Shown: positions 23,901 through 36,862, counted from the stretch's first letter. The stretch: DNA of 64,000 nucleotides from Hydractinia symbiolongicarpus (GCF_029227915.1 NC_079885.1:29887001-29951000); one strand, 5' to 3'. The notes: generated from the sequence alone by a model not told the origin. Numbers and translations: made by a program.

Positions 23901-24394
23901 AAATTATTTTTTCACCACTAAAACGCATTAGACTTGTAGTTTTCAGAAATGTTTTCATTTTTAATGACACGCTTAAGGAAAGTTGTTTAATCGCTGGCAA
24001 ACGAAAACCCGCGATTTCCCGTAAATCCCGGGCTTGGCCTGTATAGTCGAATGTATACAAAGAAAAAACCCTGTGAGTAAACTCATTTCCAAAACGATTT
24101 TTTAAATTATCTTTTCACCACTAAAACGCATGAGACTTGTAGTTTAAAAAATGTTTTCATTTTTGATGAGACGCTAAATAATGGAAGTTTAATCGCCGGC
24201 AAACGAAAACCCGCCATTTCCCGTAAATTCCGGGCGCAGCCCGTATAGTCAAAAGTATACAAAGAAAGTACCCAGGGTGTAAACTCATTTCCACTATTCC
24301 ATTTTTTCATCACTACAACGCATAAGACTTGTAGTTTTCAAAAATGTTTTCATTTTTGATGAGACGCTGAATAAAAGAAGTTTAATCGCCCTCA
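20944..24394. repeat. Satellite array between piggyBac copy 1 and the next LINE fragment
   Basis: About 17 monomers in the same orientation. 20944-22215 matches 49632-50903, the right flank of piggyBac copy 2, at a constant offset of 28688. From 22216 the match ends, and the CCCGTTTAGTC variant that follows is the one found downstream of the LINE fragments (for example near 24509). The switch lies within a shared 17-bp stretch at 22199-22215. The rest resembles 13.1-14.3 kb and 17.3-18.0 kb. No gene was found. Confidence 0.9.
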
Positions 24395-24468
24395 TGATTT
24401 TTTTTTGATTTTCTCTTTATTTAACGTCGATAGATACAATAGTATTTAAATAACTAATTTAAATCGAC
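24395..24468 (-). mobile_element. LINE 3'-end fragment (74 bp)
   Basis: On the minus strand it matches the last ~75 bp of the LINE at 35654-37010 (GTCGATTTAAATTAG to AATAAAGAGAAAATC and an A-rich tail) with one clear difference (TTAGTTATT versus TTAGTGATT). It lies between CGCCCTCA and AAAACGAAAACC of a satellite monomer. All six copies share this insertion point, so they descend from one insertion amplified with the satellite. Confidence 0.88.
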
Positions 24469-25880
24469 AAAACGAAAACCCGCGATTTCCCGTACACCCC
24501 GGACTCGGCCCGTTTAGTCAAAAGTATACAAAGAAAGTACCCAGGGAGTAAACTCATTTTCCGAACGATTTTTTAAATTATTTTTTCACCACTACAACGC
24601 ATGAGACTTGTGGTTTTTAAAAATGTTTTCATTTTTGATGAGAGGCTGAATAAAAGAAGTCTAATCGCCGGCAAGCGAAAACCCGCCATTTCCCGTAAAC
24701 CCCTGACTCGGCCCGTATAGTCAAATGTATACAAAGAAAGTACCCAGGGAGTAAACTCATTTTCCGAACGATTTTTTAAATTATTTTATCACCACTAAAA
24801 CGCATGAGACTTGCAGTTTTCAGAAATGTTTTCATTTTTGATGAAACGCTTAATGAAAGTGGTTTAATCGCCGACAAACGAAAACCCGCCATTTCCCGTA
24901 AACCCCGGACTCGGCCCGTATAGTCAAAAGTATACAAAGAAAGTATCCAGGGAGTAAACTCATTTTCCGAACGATTTTTTAAATTATTTTTTCACCACTA
25001 CAACGCATGAGACTTGTAGTTTTTAAAAATGTTTTCATTTTTGATGAGACGCTGAATAAAAGAAGTTTAATCGCCGGCAAACGAAAACCCGCCATTTCCC
25101 GTAAACCCCTGACTCGGCCCGTATAGTCGAATGTATACAAAGAGAGTACCCTGTGAGTAAACTCATTTCCAAAACGATTTTTTAAATTATTATTTCACCA
25201 CTAAAGCCCATGAGACTTGTAGTTTTTAAAAATGTTTTCATTTTTGATGAGACGCTGAATAAAGGAAGTTTAATCGCCCTCAAACGAAAACTCGCGACTT
25301 CCCGTAAATCCCGGACTCGGCCCGTATAGTCAAAAGTATACACAGAAAGTACCCAGGGAGTAAACTCATTTCCCGAACGATTTTTTAAATTATTTTTTAA
25401 CCACTAAAACGCATTAGACTTGTAGTTTTCAGAAATGTTTTCATTTTTAATGACACGCTTAAGGAAAGTTGTTTAATCGCTGGCAAACGAAAACCCGCGA
25501 TTTCCCGTAAATCCCGGGCTTGGCCTGTATAGTCGAATGTATACAAAGAAAAAACCCTGTGAGTAAACTCATTTCCAAAACGATTTTTTAAATTATCTTT
25601 TCACCACTAAAACGCATGAGACTTGTAGTTTAAAAAATGTTTTCATTTTTGATGAGACGCTAAATAATGGAAGTTTAATCGCCGGCAAACGAAAACCCGC
25701 CATTTCCCGTAAATTCCGGGCGCAGCCCGTATAGTCAAAAGTATACAAAGAAAGTACCGAGGGTGTAAACTCATTTCCACTATTCCATTTTTTCATCACT
25801 ACAACGCATAAGACTTGTAGTTTTCAAAAATGTTTTCATTTTTGATGAGACGCTGAATAAAAGAAGTTTAATCGCCCGCA
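24469..25880. repeat. Satellite array (about 7 monomers)
   Basis: Begins with the CCCGTACACC and CCCGTTTAGTC variants that always follow the LINE fragment. Together with a fragment it forms a unit of about 1487 bp that recurs at 28864-30275. No gene was found. Confidence 0.9.
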
Positions 25881-25955
25881 TGATTTTTTTTTGGATTTTC
25901 TCTTTATTTAACGTCGATAGATACAATAGTATTTAAATAACTAATTTAAATCGAC
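25881..25955 (-). mobile_element. LINE 3'-end fragment (75 bp)
   Basis: Same fragment and same monomer position as at 24395. This copy has private changes (CGCCCGCA at the left edge, TTGGATTTTC within), and its T run is 9 long. Confidence 0.88.
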
Positions 25956-28788
25956 AAAACGAAAACCCGCGATTTCCCGTACACCCCGGACTCGGCCCGT
26001 TTAGTCAAAAGTATACAAAGAAAGTACCCAGGGAGTAAACTCATTTTCCGAACGATTTTTTAAATTATTTTTTCACCACTACAACGCATGAGACTTGTGG
26101 TTTTTAAAAATGTTTTCATTTTTGATGAGACGCTGAATAAAAGAAGTCTAATCGCCGGCAAGCGAAAACCCGCCATTTCCCGTAAACCCCTGACTCGGCC
26201 CGTATAGTCAAAAGTATACAAAGAAAGTACCCAGGGAGTAAACTCATTTTCCGAACGATTTTTTAAATTATTTTATCACCACTAAAACGCATGAGACTTG
26301 CAATTTTCAGAAATGTTTTCATTTTTGATGAGACGCTTAATGAAAGTGGTTTAATCGCCGACAAACGAAAACCCGCCATTTCCCGTAAACCCCGGACTCG
26401 GCCGGTATAGTCAAAAGTATACAAAGAAAGTATCCAGGGAGTAAACTCATTTTCCGAACGATTTTTTAAATTATTTTTTCACCACTACAACGCATGAGAC
26501 TTGTAGTTTTTAAAAATGTTTTCATTTTTGATGAGACGCTGAATAAAAGAAGTTTAATCGCCGGCAAACGAAAACCAGCCATTTCCCGTAAACCCCGGCC
26601 TTGGCCCGTATAGTGAAAAGTATACAAAGAAAGTACCCAGGGAGTAAACTCATTTTCCGAACGATTTTTTAAATTTTTTTTTCGCCACTACAACGCATGA
26701 GACTTGTAGTTTTCAAAAATGTTTTCATTTTTGATGAGAAGCTGAATAAAAGAAGTTTAATCGCCGGCAAACGAAAACCTGTGATTTCCCGTAAATCCCG
26801 GGCTCAGCCCGTATAGTCAAAAGTATACAAAGAAAGTACCCAGTGTGTAAACTCATTTCCCGAACGATTTTTTAAATTATTATTTCACCACTAAAGCCCA
26901 TGAGACTTGTAGTTTTTAAAAATGTTTTCATTTTTGATGAGACGCTGAATAAAGGAAGTTTAATCGCCCTCAAACGAAAACTCGCGACTTCCTGTAAATC
27001 CCGGACTCGGCCCGTATAGTCAAAAGTATACATAGAAAGTACCCAGGGAGTAAACTCATTACCCGAACGATTTTTTAAATTATTTTTTCACCACTAAAAC
27101 GCATTAGACTTGTAGTTTTCAGAAATGTTTTCATTTTTAATGAGACGCTTAATGAAATTTGTTTAATCGCCGGCAAACGAAAACCCGCGATTTCCCGTAA
27201 ATCGCGGGCTTGGCCTGTATAGTCGAATGTATACAAAGAAAAAACCCTGTGAGTAAACTCATTTCCAAAACGATTTTTTAAATTATCTTTTCACCACTAA
27301 AACGCATGAGACTTGTAGTTTTCAAAAATGTTTTTATTTTTGATGAGACGCTGAATAAAAGAAGTCTAATCGCCGACAAGCGAAAACCCGCCATTTCCCG
27401 TAAACCCCTGACTCGGCCCGTATAGTCGAATGTATACAAAGAGAGTACCCTGTGAGTAAACTCATTTCCAAAACGATTTTTTAAATTACCTTTTCACCAC
27501 TAAAACCCATGAGACTTTTAGTTTTCAAAAATGTTTTCATTTTTGATGAGACGCTGAATAAAAGAAGTTTAATCGCCCTCATACGAAAACCCGCGACTTC
27601 CCGTTAATCCCGGACTCGGCCCGTGTATTCAAAAGTATAAAAAGAAAGTACCCAAGGAGTAAACTCATTTTCCGAACGAATTTTTTTATTATTTTTTGAC
27701 CACTACAACGCATGAGACTTGTAGTTTTCAAAAATGTTTTCATTTTTGATGAGAAGCTGAATAAAAGAAGTTTAATCGCCGGCAAACGAAAACCTGTGAT
27801 TTCCCGTAAATCCCGGGCTCAGCCCGTATAGTCAAAAGTATACAAAGAAAGTACCCAGTGTGTAAACTCATTTCCCGAACGATTTTTTAAATTATTATTT
27901 CACCACTAAAGCCCATGAGACTTGTAGTTTTTAAAAATGTTTTCATTTTTGATGAGACGCTGAATAAAGGAAGTTTAATCGCCCTCAAACGAAAACTCGC
28001 GACTTCCTGTAAATCCCGGACTCGGCCCGTATAGTCAAAAGTATACATAGAAAGTACCCAGGGAGTAAACTCATTACCCGAACGATTTTTTAAATTATTT
28101 TTTCACCACTAAAACGCATTAGACTTGTAGTTTTCAGAAATGTTTTCATTTTTAATGAGACGCTTAATGAAATTTGTTTAATCGCCGGCAAACGAAAACC
28201 CGCGATTTCCCGTAAATCGCGGGCTTGGCCTGTATAGTCGAATGTATACAAAGAAAAAACCCTGTGAGTAAACTCATTTCCAAAACGATTTTTTAAATTA
28301 TCTTTTCACCACTAAAACGCATGAGACTTGTAGTTTTCAAAAATGTTTTTATTTTTGATGAGACGCTGAATAAAAGAAGTCTAATCGCCGACAAGCGAAA
28401 ACCCGCCATTTCCCGTTAATCCCGGACTCGGCCCGTGTATTCAAAAGTATAAAAAGAAAGTACCCAAGGAGTAAACTCATTTTCCGAACGAATTTTTTTA
28501 TTATTTTTTGACCACTAAAACGCATGAGACTTGTAGTTTTCAAAAATGTTTTCATATTTGATGGGACGCTGAAAAAAAGAGTTTAATCGCCGGCAAACGA
28601 AAACCCGCAATTTCCCGTAAACCCCGGACTCGACCCGTATAGTCAAAAGTATACAAAGAAAGTACCCAGGGTGTAAACTCATTTCCACTATTCCATTTTT
28701 TCATCACTACAACGCATAAGACTTGTAGTTTTCAAAAATGTTTTCATTTTTGATGAGACGCTGAATAAAAGAAGTTTAATCGCCCTCA
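25956..28788. repeat. Satellite array with an internal 5-monomer duplication
   Basis: About 14 monomers. The stretch from about 26690 to 27320 is repeated at about 27707-28330 (offset near 1014 bp, 5 monomers). The junction monomer near 27550-27700 carries the rare CCGTTAATCCC and TTTTTTTATTATT variants. No gene was found. Confidence 0.88.
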
Positions 28789-28863
28789 TGATTTTTTTTT
28801 TGATTTTCTCTTTATTTAACGTCGATAGATACAATAGTATTTAAATAACTAATTTAAATCGAC
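28789..28863 (-). mobile_element. LINE 3'-end fragment (75 bp)
   Basis: Same fragment and same insertion position in the monomer. It lies 4394 bp from the copy at 24395, marking a block duplication. Its T run is 10 long. Confidence 0.88.
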
Positions 28864-30275
28864 AAAACGAAAACCCGCGATTTCCCGTACACCCCGGACT
28901 CGGCCCGTTTAGTCAAAAGTATACAAAGAAAGTACCCAGGGAGTAAACTCATTTTCCGAACGATTTTTTAAATTATTTTTTCACCACTACAACGCATGAG
29001 ACTTGTGGTTTTTAAAAATGTTTTCATTTTTGATGAGAGGTTGAATAAAAGAAGTCTAATCGCCGGCAAGCGAAAACCCGCCATTTCCCGTAAACCCCTG
29101 ACTCGGCCCGTATAGTCAAATGTATACAAAGAAAGTACCCAGGGAGTAAACTCATTTTCCGAACGATTTTTTAAATTATTTTATCACCACTAAAACGCAT
29201 GAGACTTGCAGTTTTCAGAAATGTTTTCATTTTTGATGAGACGCTTAATGAAAGTGGTTTAATCGCCGACAAACGAAAACCCGCCATTTCCCGTAAACCC
29301 CGGACTCGGCCCGTATAGTCAAAAGTATACAAAGAAAGTATCCAGGGAGTAAACTCATTTTCCGAACGATTTTTTAAATTATTTTTTCACCACTACAACG
29401 CATGAGACTTGTAGTTTTTAAAAATGTTTTCATTTTTGATGAGACGCTGAATAAAAGAAGTTTAATCGCCGGCAAACGAAAACCCGCCATTTCCCGTAAA
29501 CCCCTGACTCGGCCCGTATAGTCGAATGTATACAAAGAGAGTACCCTGTGAGTAAACTCATTTCCAAAACGATTTTTTAAATTATTATTTCACCACTAAA
29601 GCCCATGAGACTTGTAGTTTTTAAAAATGTTTTCATTTTTGATGAGACGCTGAATAAAGGAAGTTTAATCGCCCTCAAACGAAAACTCGCGACTTCCCGT
29701 AAATCCCGGACTCGGCCCGTATAGTCAAAAGTATACACAGAAAGTACCCAGGGAGTAAATTCATTTCCCGAACGATTTTTTAAATTATTTTTTCACCACT
29801 AAAACGCATTAGACTTGTAGTTTTCAGAAATGTTTTCATTTTTAATGACACGCTTAAGGAAAGTTGTTTAATCGCTGGCAAACGAAAACCCGCGATTTCC
29901 CGTAAATCCCGGGCTTGGCCTGTATAGTCGAATGTATGCAAAGAAAAAACCCTGTGAGTAAACTCATTTCCAAAACGATTTTTTAAATTATCTTCTCACC
30001 ACTAAAACGCATGAGACTTGTAGTTTAAGAAATGTTTTCATTTTTGATGAGACGCTAAATAATGGAAGTTTAATCGCCGGCAAACGAAAACCCGCCATTT
30101 CCCGTAAATTCCGGGCGCAGCCCGTATAGCCAAAAGTATACAAAGAAAGTACCGAGGGTGTAAACTCATTTCCACTATTCCATTTTTTCATCACTACAAC
30201 GCATAAGACTTGTAGTTTTCAAAAATGTTTTCATTTTTGATGAGACGCTGAATAAAAGAAGTTTAATCGCCCTCA
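28864..30275. repeat. Satellite array (about 7 monomers), copy of 24469-25880
   Basis: Same order of variant monomers as 24469-25880, at an offset of about 4395 bp, with a few single-base differences. No gene was found. Confidence 0.9.
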
Positions 30276-30350
30276 TGATTTTTTTTTTGATTTTCTCTTT
30301 ATTTAACGTCGATAGATACAATAGTATTTAAATAACTAATTTAAATCGAC
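30276..30350 (-). mobile_element. LINE 3'-end fragment (75 bp)
   Basis: Same fragment and same insertion position. It lies 4395 bp from the copy at 25881 and 1487 bp from the copy at 28789. Confidence 0.88.
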
Positions 30351-33300
30351 AAAACGAAAACCCGCGATTTCCCGTACACCCCGGACTCGGCCCGTTTAGT
30401 CAAAAGTATACAAAGAAAGTACCCAGGGAGTAAACTCATTTTCCGAACGATTTTTTAAATTATTTTTTCACCACTACAACGCATGAGACTTGTGGTTTTT
30501 AAAAATGTTTTCATTTTTGATGAGACGCTGAATAAAAGAAGTCTAATCGCCGGCAAGCGAAAACCCGCCATTTCCCGTAAACCCCTGACTCGGCCCGTAT
30601 AGTCAAAAGTATACAAAGAAAGTACCCAGGGAGTAAACTCATTTTCCGAACGATTTTTTAAATTATTTTATCACCACTAAAACGCATGAGACTTGCAGTT
30701 TTCAGAAATGTTTTCATTTTTGATGAGACGCTTAATGAAATTGGTTTAATCGCCGACAAACGAAAACCCGCCATTTCCCGTAAACCCCGGACTCGGCCGG
30801 TATAGTCAAAAGTATACAAAGAAAGTATCCAGGGAGTAAACTCATTTTCCGAACGATTTTTTAAATTATTTTTTCACCACTACAACGCATGAGACTTGTA
30901 GTTTTTAAAAATGTTTTCATTTTTGATGAGACGCTGAATAAAAGAAGTTTAATCGCCGGCAAACGAAAACCAGCCATTTCCCGTAAACCCCGGCCTTGGC
31001 CCGTATAGTGAAAAGTATACAAAGAAAGTACCCAGGGAGTAAACTCATTTTCCGAACGATTTTTTAAATTTTTTTTTCGCCACTACAACGCATGAGACTT
31101 GTAGTTTTCAAAAATGTTTTCATTTTTGATGAGAAGCTGAATAAAAGAAGTTTAATCGCCGGCAAACGAAAACCTGTGATTTCCCGTAAATCCCGGGCTC
31201 AGCCCGTATAGTCAAAAGTATACAAAGAAAGTACCCAGTGTGTAAACTCATTTCCCGAACGATTTTTTAAATTATTATTTCACCACTAAAGCCCATGAGA
31301 CTTGTAGTTTTTAAAAATGTTTTCATTTTTGATGAGACGCTGAATAAAGGAAGTTTAATCGCCCTCAAACGAAAACTCGCGACTTCCTGTAAATCCCGGA
31401 CTCGGCCCGTATAGTCAAAAGTATACATAGAAAGTACCCAGGGAGTAAACTCATTACCCGAACGATTTTTTAAATTATTTTTTCACCACTAAAACGCATT
31501 AGACTTGTAGTTTTCAGAAATGTTTTCATTTTTAATGAGACGCTTAATGAAAGTTGTTTAATCGCCGGCAAACGAAAACCCGCGATTTCCCGTAAATCCC
31601 GGGCTTGGCCTGTATAGTCGAATGTATACAAAGAAAAAACCCTGTGAGTAAACTCATTTCCAAAACGATTTTTTAAATTATCTTTTCACCACTAAAACGC
31701 ATGAGACTTGTAGTTTTCAAAAATGTTTTTATTTTTGATGAGACGCTGAATAAAAGAAGTCTAATCGCCGGCAAGCGAAAACCCGCCATTTCCCGTAAAC
31801 CCCTGACTCGGCCCGTATAGTCGAATGTATACAAAGAGAGTACCCTGTGAGTAAACTCATTTCCAAAACGATTTTTTAAATTACCTTTTCACCACTAAAA
31901 CCCATGAGACTTTTAGTTTTCAAAAATGTTTTCATTTTTGATGAGACGCTGAATAAAAGAAGTTTAATCGCCCTCATACGAAAACCCGCGACTTCCCGTT
32001 AATCCCGGACTCGGCCCGTGTATTCAAAAGTATAAAAAGAAAGTACCCAAGGAGTAAACTCATTTTCCGAACGAATTTTTTTATTATTTTTTGACCACTA
32101 AAACGCATGAGACTTGTAGTTTTCAAAAATGTTTTCATATTTGATGGGACGCTGAAAAAAAGAGTTTAATCGCCGGCAAACGAAAACCCGCAATTTCCCG
32201 TAAACCCCGGACTCGACCCGTATAGTCAAAAGTATACAAAGAAAGTACCCAGGGAGTAAACTCATTTCCCGAACTATTTTTTAAATTATTTTTTCACCAC
32301 TAAAACGCATGAGACTTGTAGTTTTCAAAAATGTTTTCATTTTTGATGAGACGCTTAATGAAAGAGGTTTAATCGCCGGCAAACGAAATCCCGCGATTTT
32401 CCGTAAATCCGGGGCTTGGCCAGTATAGTCGAATGTATACAAAGAAAGTACCCAGGGACTAAACTCATTTCCCGAACGATTTTTTAAATTTTTTTTCACC
32501 ACTAAAACGCATGAGACTTGTAGTTTTCAAAAATGTTTTCATTCTTGATGAGACGCTTAATGAAAGAGGTTTATTCGCCGGCAAACGAAAACCCGCGATT
32601 TCCCGTAAATGTTGGGCTTGGCCCGTATAGTCGAATGTATACAAAGAAAATACCCTGTGAGTAAACTCATTTCCAGATCAATTTTTTAAATTATTTTTTC
32701 ACCACTAAAACGCATAAGACTTGTAGTTTTTAAAAATTTTTTCATTTTTGATGAGACGCTGAATAAAAGTAGTTTAATCGCCGGCAAACGAAAACCCGCG
32801 ATTTCCCGTAAATCCCGGGCTTGGCCCGTATAGTCAAAAGTATACAAAGAAAGTACCCAGGGAGTAAACTCATTTCCCGAACGATTTTTTAAATTATTTT
32901 TTCACCACTAAAACGCTTGAGACTAGTAGTTTTCAAAAATGTTTTCATTTTTAATGAAACGCTGAATAAAAGAAGTTTAATCGCCGGCAAAAGAAAACCT
33001 GCGATTTCCCGTAAGTCCCGGACTCGGCCCGTATAGTCAAAAGTATACAAAGAAAGTACCCAGGGAGTAAACTCATTTCCCAAACGATTTTTTAAATTAT
33101 TATTTCACCACTAAAGCCCATGAGACTTGTAGTTTTTCAAAATGTTTTCATTTTTGATGAGACGCTGAGTAAAAGAAGTTTAATCGCCGGCAAACGAAAA
33201 CCCGCGATTTCCCGTAAATCCCGGACTCGGCCCGTATAGTCAAAAGTATACAAAGAAAGTACCCAGGGAGTAAACTCATTTCCCAAACGATTTTTTAAAT

Positions 33301-34998
33301 TATTATTTCACCACTAAAGCCCATGAGACTTGTAGTTTTTCAAAATGTTTTCATTTTTGATGAGACGCTGAATAAAAGAAGTTTAATCGCCGGCAAACGA
33401 AAACCCGCCATTTCCCGTAAACCCCGGCCTCGGCCCGTGTAGTGAAAAGTATACAAAGAAAGTACCCAGGGAGTAAACTCATTTTCCGAACGATTTTTTA
33501 AATTTTTTTTTCGCCGCTACAACGCATGAGACTTGTAGTTTTCAGAAATGTTTTCATTTTTAATGAGAAGCTTAATGAAAGTTGTTTAATCGCCGGCAAA
33601 CGAAAACCCGCCATTTCCCGTAAATCCCGGGCGCAGCCCGTATAGTCAAAAGTATACAAAGAAAGTACCCAGGGTGTAAATTCATTTCCACTATTTCATT
33701 TTTTCACCACTAAAACGCATGAGACTTGCAGTTTTCAGAAATGTTTTCATTTTTGATGAGACGCTTAATGAAAGTGGTTTAATCGCCGACAAACGAAAAC
33801 CCGCCATTTCCCGTAAACCCCGGACTCGGCCCGTATAGTCACAAGTATACAAAGAAAGTATCCAGGGAGTAAACTCATTTTCCGAACGATTTTTTAAATT
33901 ATTTTTTCACCACTACAACGCATGAGACTTGTAGTTTTTAAAAATGTTTTCATTTTTGATGAGACGCTGAATAAAAGAAGTTTAATCGTCGGCAAACGAA
34001 AACCCGCCATTTCCCGTAAACCCCGGCCTCGGCCCGTATAGTGAAAAGTATACAAAGAAAGTACCCAGGGAGTAAACTCATTTTCCAAACGATTTTTTAA
34101 ATTTTTTTTTCGCCACTACAACGCATGAGACTTGTAGTTTTCAAAAATGTTTTCATTTTTGATGAGACGCTGAATAAAAGAAGTTTAATCGCCGGCAAAC
34201 GAAAACCTGCGATTTCCCGTAAATCCCGGGCTAAGCCCGTATAGTCAAAAGTATACAAAGAAAGTACCCAGGGTGTAAACTCATTTCCCGAACGATTTTT
34301 TAAATTATTATTTCACCACTAAAGCCCATGAGACTTGTAGTTTTTAAAAATGTTTTCATTTTTGATGAGACGCTGAATAAAGGATGTTTAATCGCCCTCA
34401 AACGAAAACTCGCGACTTCCCGTAAATCCCGGACTCGGCCCGTATAGTCAAAAGTATACATAGAAAGTACCCAGGGAGTAAACTCATTACCCGAACGATT
34501 TTTTAAATTATTTTTTCACCACTAAAACGCATTAGACTTGTAGTTTTCAGAAATGTTTTCATTTTTAATGACACGCTTAAGGAAAGTTGTTTAATCGCTG
34601 GCAAACGAAAACCCGCGATTTCCCGTAAATCACGGGCTTGGCCTGTATAGTCGAATGTATACAAAGAAAAAACCCTGTGAGTAAACTCATTTCCAAAACG
34701 ATTTTTTAAATTATCTTTTCACCACTAAAACGCATGAGACTTGTAGTTTAAAAAATGTTTTCATTTTTGATGAGACGCTAAATAATGGAAGTTTAATCGC
34801 CGGCAAACGAAAACCCGCCATTTCCCGTAAATTCCGGGCGCAGCCCGTATAGTCAAAAGTATACAAAGAAAGTACCCAGGGTGTAAACTCATTTCCACTA
34901 TTCCATTTTTTCATCACTACAACGCATAAGACTTGTAGTTTTCAAAAATGTTTTCATTTTTGATGAGACGCTGAATAAAAGAAGTTTAATCGCCCTCA
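30351..34998. repeat. Satellite array (about 23 monomers)
   Basis: The first 1.7 kb follows 25956-27690 at an offset of about 4395. From about 32.0 kb it follows 15.2-18.0 kb: the monomer at 32281 corresponds to 15494 (offset 16787), and the monomer at 34711 corresponds to 17721 (offset 16990). The 203-bp difference is one extra monomer near 32.57-32.8 kb. No gene was found. Confidence 0.9.
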
Positions 34999-35072
34999 TG
35001 ATTTTTTTTTGATTTTCTCTTTATTTAACGTCGATAGATACAATAGTATTTAAATAACTAATTTAAATCGAC
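34999..35072 (-). mobile_element. LINE 3'-end fragment (74 bp)
   Basis: Intact counterpart of the fragment cut by piggyBac at 18009-18039. It lies at the end of the satellite block that duplicates 15.2-18.0 kb and still has TTAA followed by CGTCGATAG, the sequence missing beside piggyBac copy 1. Confidence 0.88.
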
Positions 35073-35653
35073 AAAACGAAAACCCGCGATTTCCCGTACA
35101 CCCCGGACTCGGCCCGTTTAGTCAAAAGTATACAAAGAAAGTACCCAGGGAGTAAACTCATTTTCCGAACGATTTTTTAAATTATTTTTTCACCACTACA
35201 ACGCATGAGACTTGTGGTTTTTAAAAATGTTTTCATTTTTGATGAGACGCTGAATAAAAGAAGTCTAATCGCCGGCAAGCGAAAACCCGCCATTTCCCGT
35301 AAACCCCTGACTCGGCCCGTATAGTTAAAAGTATACAAAGAAAGTAACCAGGGAGTAAACTCATTTTCCGAACGATTTTTTAAATTATTTTATCACCACT
35401 ACAACGCATGAGACTTGTGGTTTTTAAAAATGTTTTCATTTTTGATGAGACGCTGAATAAAAGAAGTTTAATCGCCGGCAAACGAAAACCCGCGATTTCC
35501 CGTAAATCCCGGGCTTGACCCGTATAGTCGAATGTATACAAAAAAAAAACCCAGGGAGTAAACTCATTTTCCGAACGATTTTTTAAATTATTTTTTCACC
35601 ACTACAACGCATGAGACTTGTAGTTTTCAAAAATGTTTTCATTTTTGATGAGA
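35073..35653. repeat. Satellite array (about 3 monomers) before the LINE
   Basis: Three monomers. The last monomer has TTGACCCGTATAGTCG and breaks at GATGAGA, where the LINE begins. An uninterrupted version of the same stretch occurs at about 37.77-38.06 kb. Confidence 0.9.
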
Positions 35654-36862
35654 TTCTCAGGATTCAGAAAGGGTTATAATACACAATATGCTCTCATTCG
35701 AATGATTGAACAATGGAAAAGCACACTTGATAATAAGGGTGTAGTTGGAGCAGTGCTAATGGACCTTTCAAAAGCTTTTGATACTATCAACCATGATTTG
35801 CTTATTGCAAAGCTGCATGCCTATGGTTTTTCTGAATCTTCTTTATTATTTATTCACTCATACTTGAAAAATCGTTTTCAGAGAACCAGAATAAATTCTT
35901 CTCTTAGCGAATGGCTTCCTCTTCAAGTTGGAGTTCCACAAGGATCAATCTTAGGACCTCCTTTCTTCAATTATTCTATAAACGATTTATTCTGGTTCAT
36001 TATTCAATCATCCCTTTGTAACTTTGCAGATGATAACACCTTATATGCTTGTGAAAATTCATTAGAAGATGTAAAACAAACACTGCTTACTAATTTGGTC
36101 ATAGTTAATAATTGGTTTTATGAAAATTACTTAGCAATAAATTTGAAAAAGTATCAATATATTGTATTAGGTCATCACGATGAAAGTTTGATATTTAACC
36201 ATTTGAAAATTGCGTGTAAATCGTCTGTAGTGCTTCTTGGTGTTACGATTGACTCGAGACTAAACTTTCATTCGCATGTCAAAAACATCTGTAATAAGGC
36301 TAGTAGGAAACTCAACGTGCTTCAAAGGATATCTTCCTTTTTGACACCCAAGATGAAACGTTTTCTCTTCAATTCATTTATTTTGTCTCAGTTTTCTTAC
36401 TGTCCCTTAGTATGGATGTTTTGTGGAAAAGTTGCGAATAATCGAATCAATCGTATTCATGAACGTTGTCTAAGAATCATACAGGACGATATAAATGGCA
36501 GTTACGATGAACTTTTATCTTTATGTAATGTTAAAAATATTCACATCATCAATTTACAGAATTTAATGAAAGAGGTCTACAAATTTTTAAATGGATTGTC
36601 ACCTCTATATATGAACGAGATATTTTCTGTTAGGGAAAACAAGTACAACCTTCGTTGCTTTAATTTGATCAGGCGACCAACTTGTCGGACAACGTACTAT
36701 GGCTTAAATACTTTATCAAATATTGCAGGGAAGCTATGGATATCTGTGCCTGACGCTACAAACAATGCTCCTTCTCTCGAAGCCTTCCGTAGCTCAATAA
36801 AATTTTGGGAAGGTGATGTTTGCACCTGTAAAATATGCATGGATATACCATACATATTTTAA
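35654..36862 (+). CDS. Partial reverse transcriptase (ORF2 remnant) of a CR1/Jockey-like LINE
   Basis: Copies LINE RNA into DNA at the target site in intact elements; this copy lacks its N-terminal half. The frame runs 402 codons without a stop. It happens to extend 7 codons upstream into satellite (ATG 35633, MFSFLMR), which is not a genuine start. Numbered from 35633, motifs in order are: FRKGYNTQ (residues 11-18), the catalytic Asp44 in MDLSKAFD, GVPQGS (100-105), the FADD box with Asp133 and Asp134, and LLGVTIDSRLNFHSHV (201-216), followed by a thumb-like C-terminal part. GPPFFNYSIND departs from the usual GPLLFNIYIND, and LKKYQYIVLG departs from the usual (D/E)KCQ-type motif, so some decay is likely. 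The clade is uncertain; CR1-like with cnidarian-like features is my best guess. Confidence 0.88.
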   Translation, partial: FSGFRKGYNTQYALIRMIEQWKSTLDNKGVVGAVLMDLSKAFDTINHDLLIAKLHAYGFSESSLLFIHSYLKNRFQRTRINSSLSEWLPLQVGVPQGSILGPPFFNYSINDLFWFIIQSSLCNFADDNTLYACENSLEDVKQTLLTNLVIVNNWFYENYLAINLKKYQYIVLGHHDESLIFNHLKIACKSSVVLLGVTIDSRLNFHSHVKNICNKASRKLNVLQRISSFLTPKMKRFLFNSFILSQFSYCPLVWMFCGKVANNRINRIHERCLRIIQDDINGSYDELLSLCNVKNIHIINLQNLMKEVYKFLNGLSPLYMNEIFSVRENKYNLRCFNLIRRPTCRTTYYGLNTLSNIAGKLWISVPDATNNAPSLEAFRSSIKFWEGDVCTCKICMDIPYIF

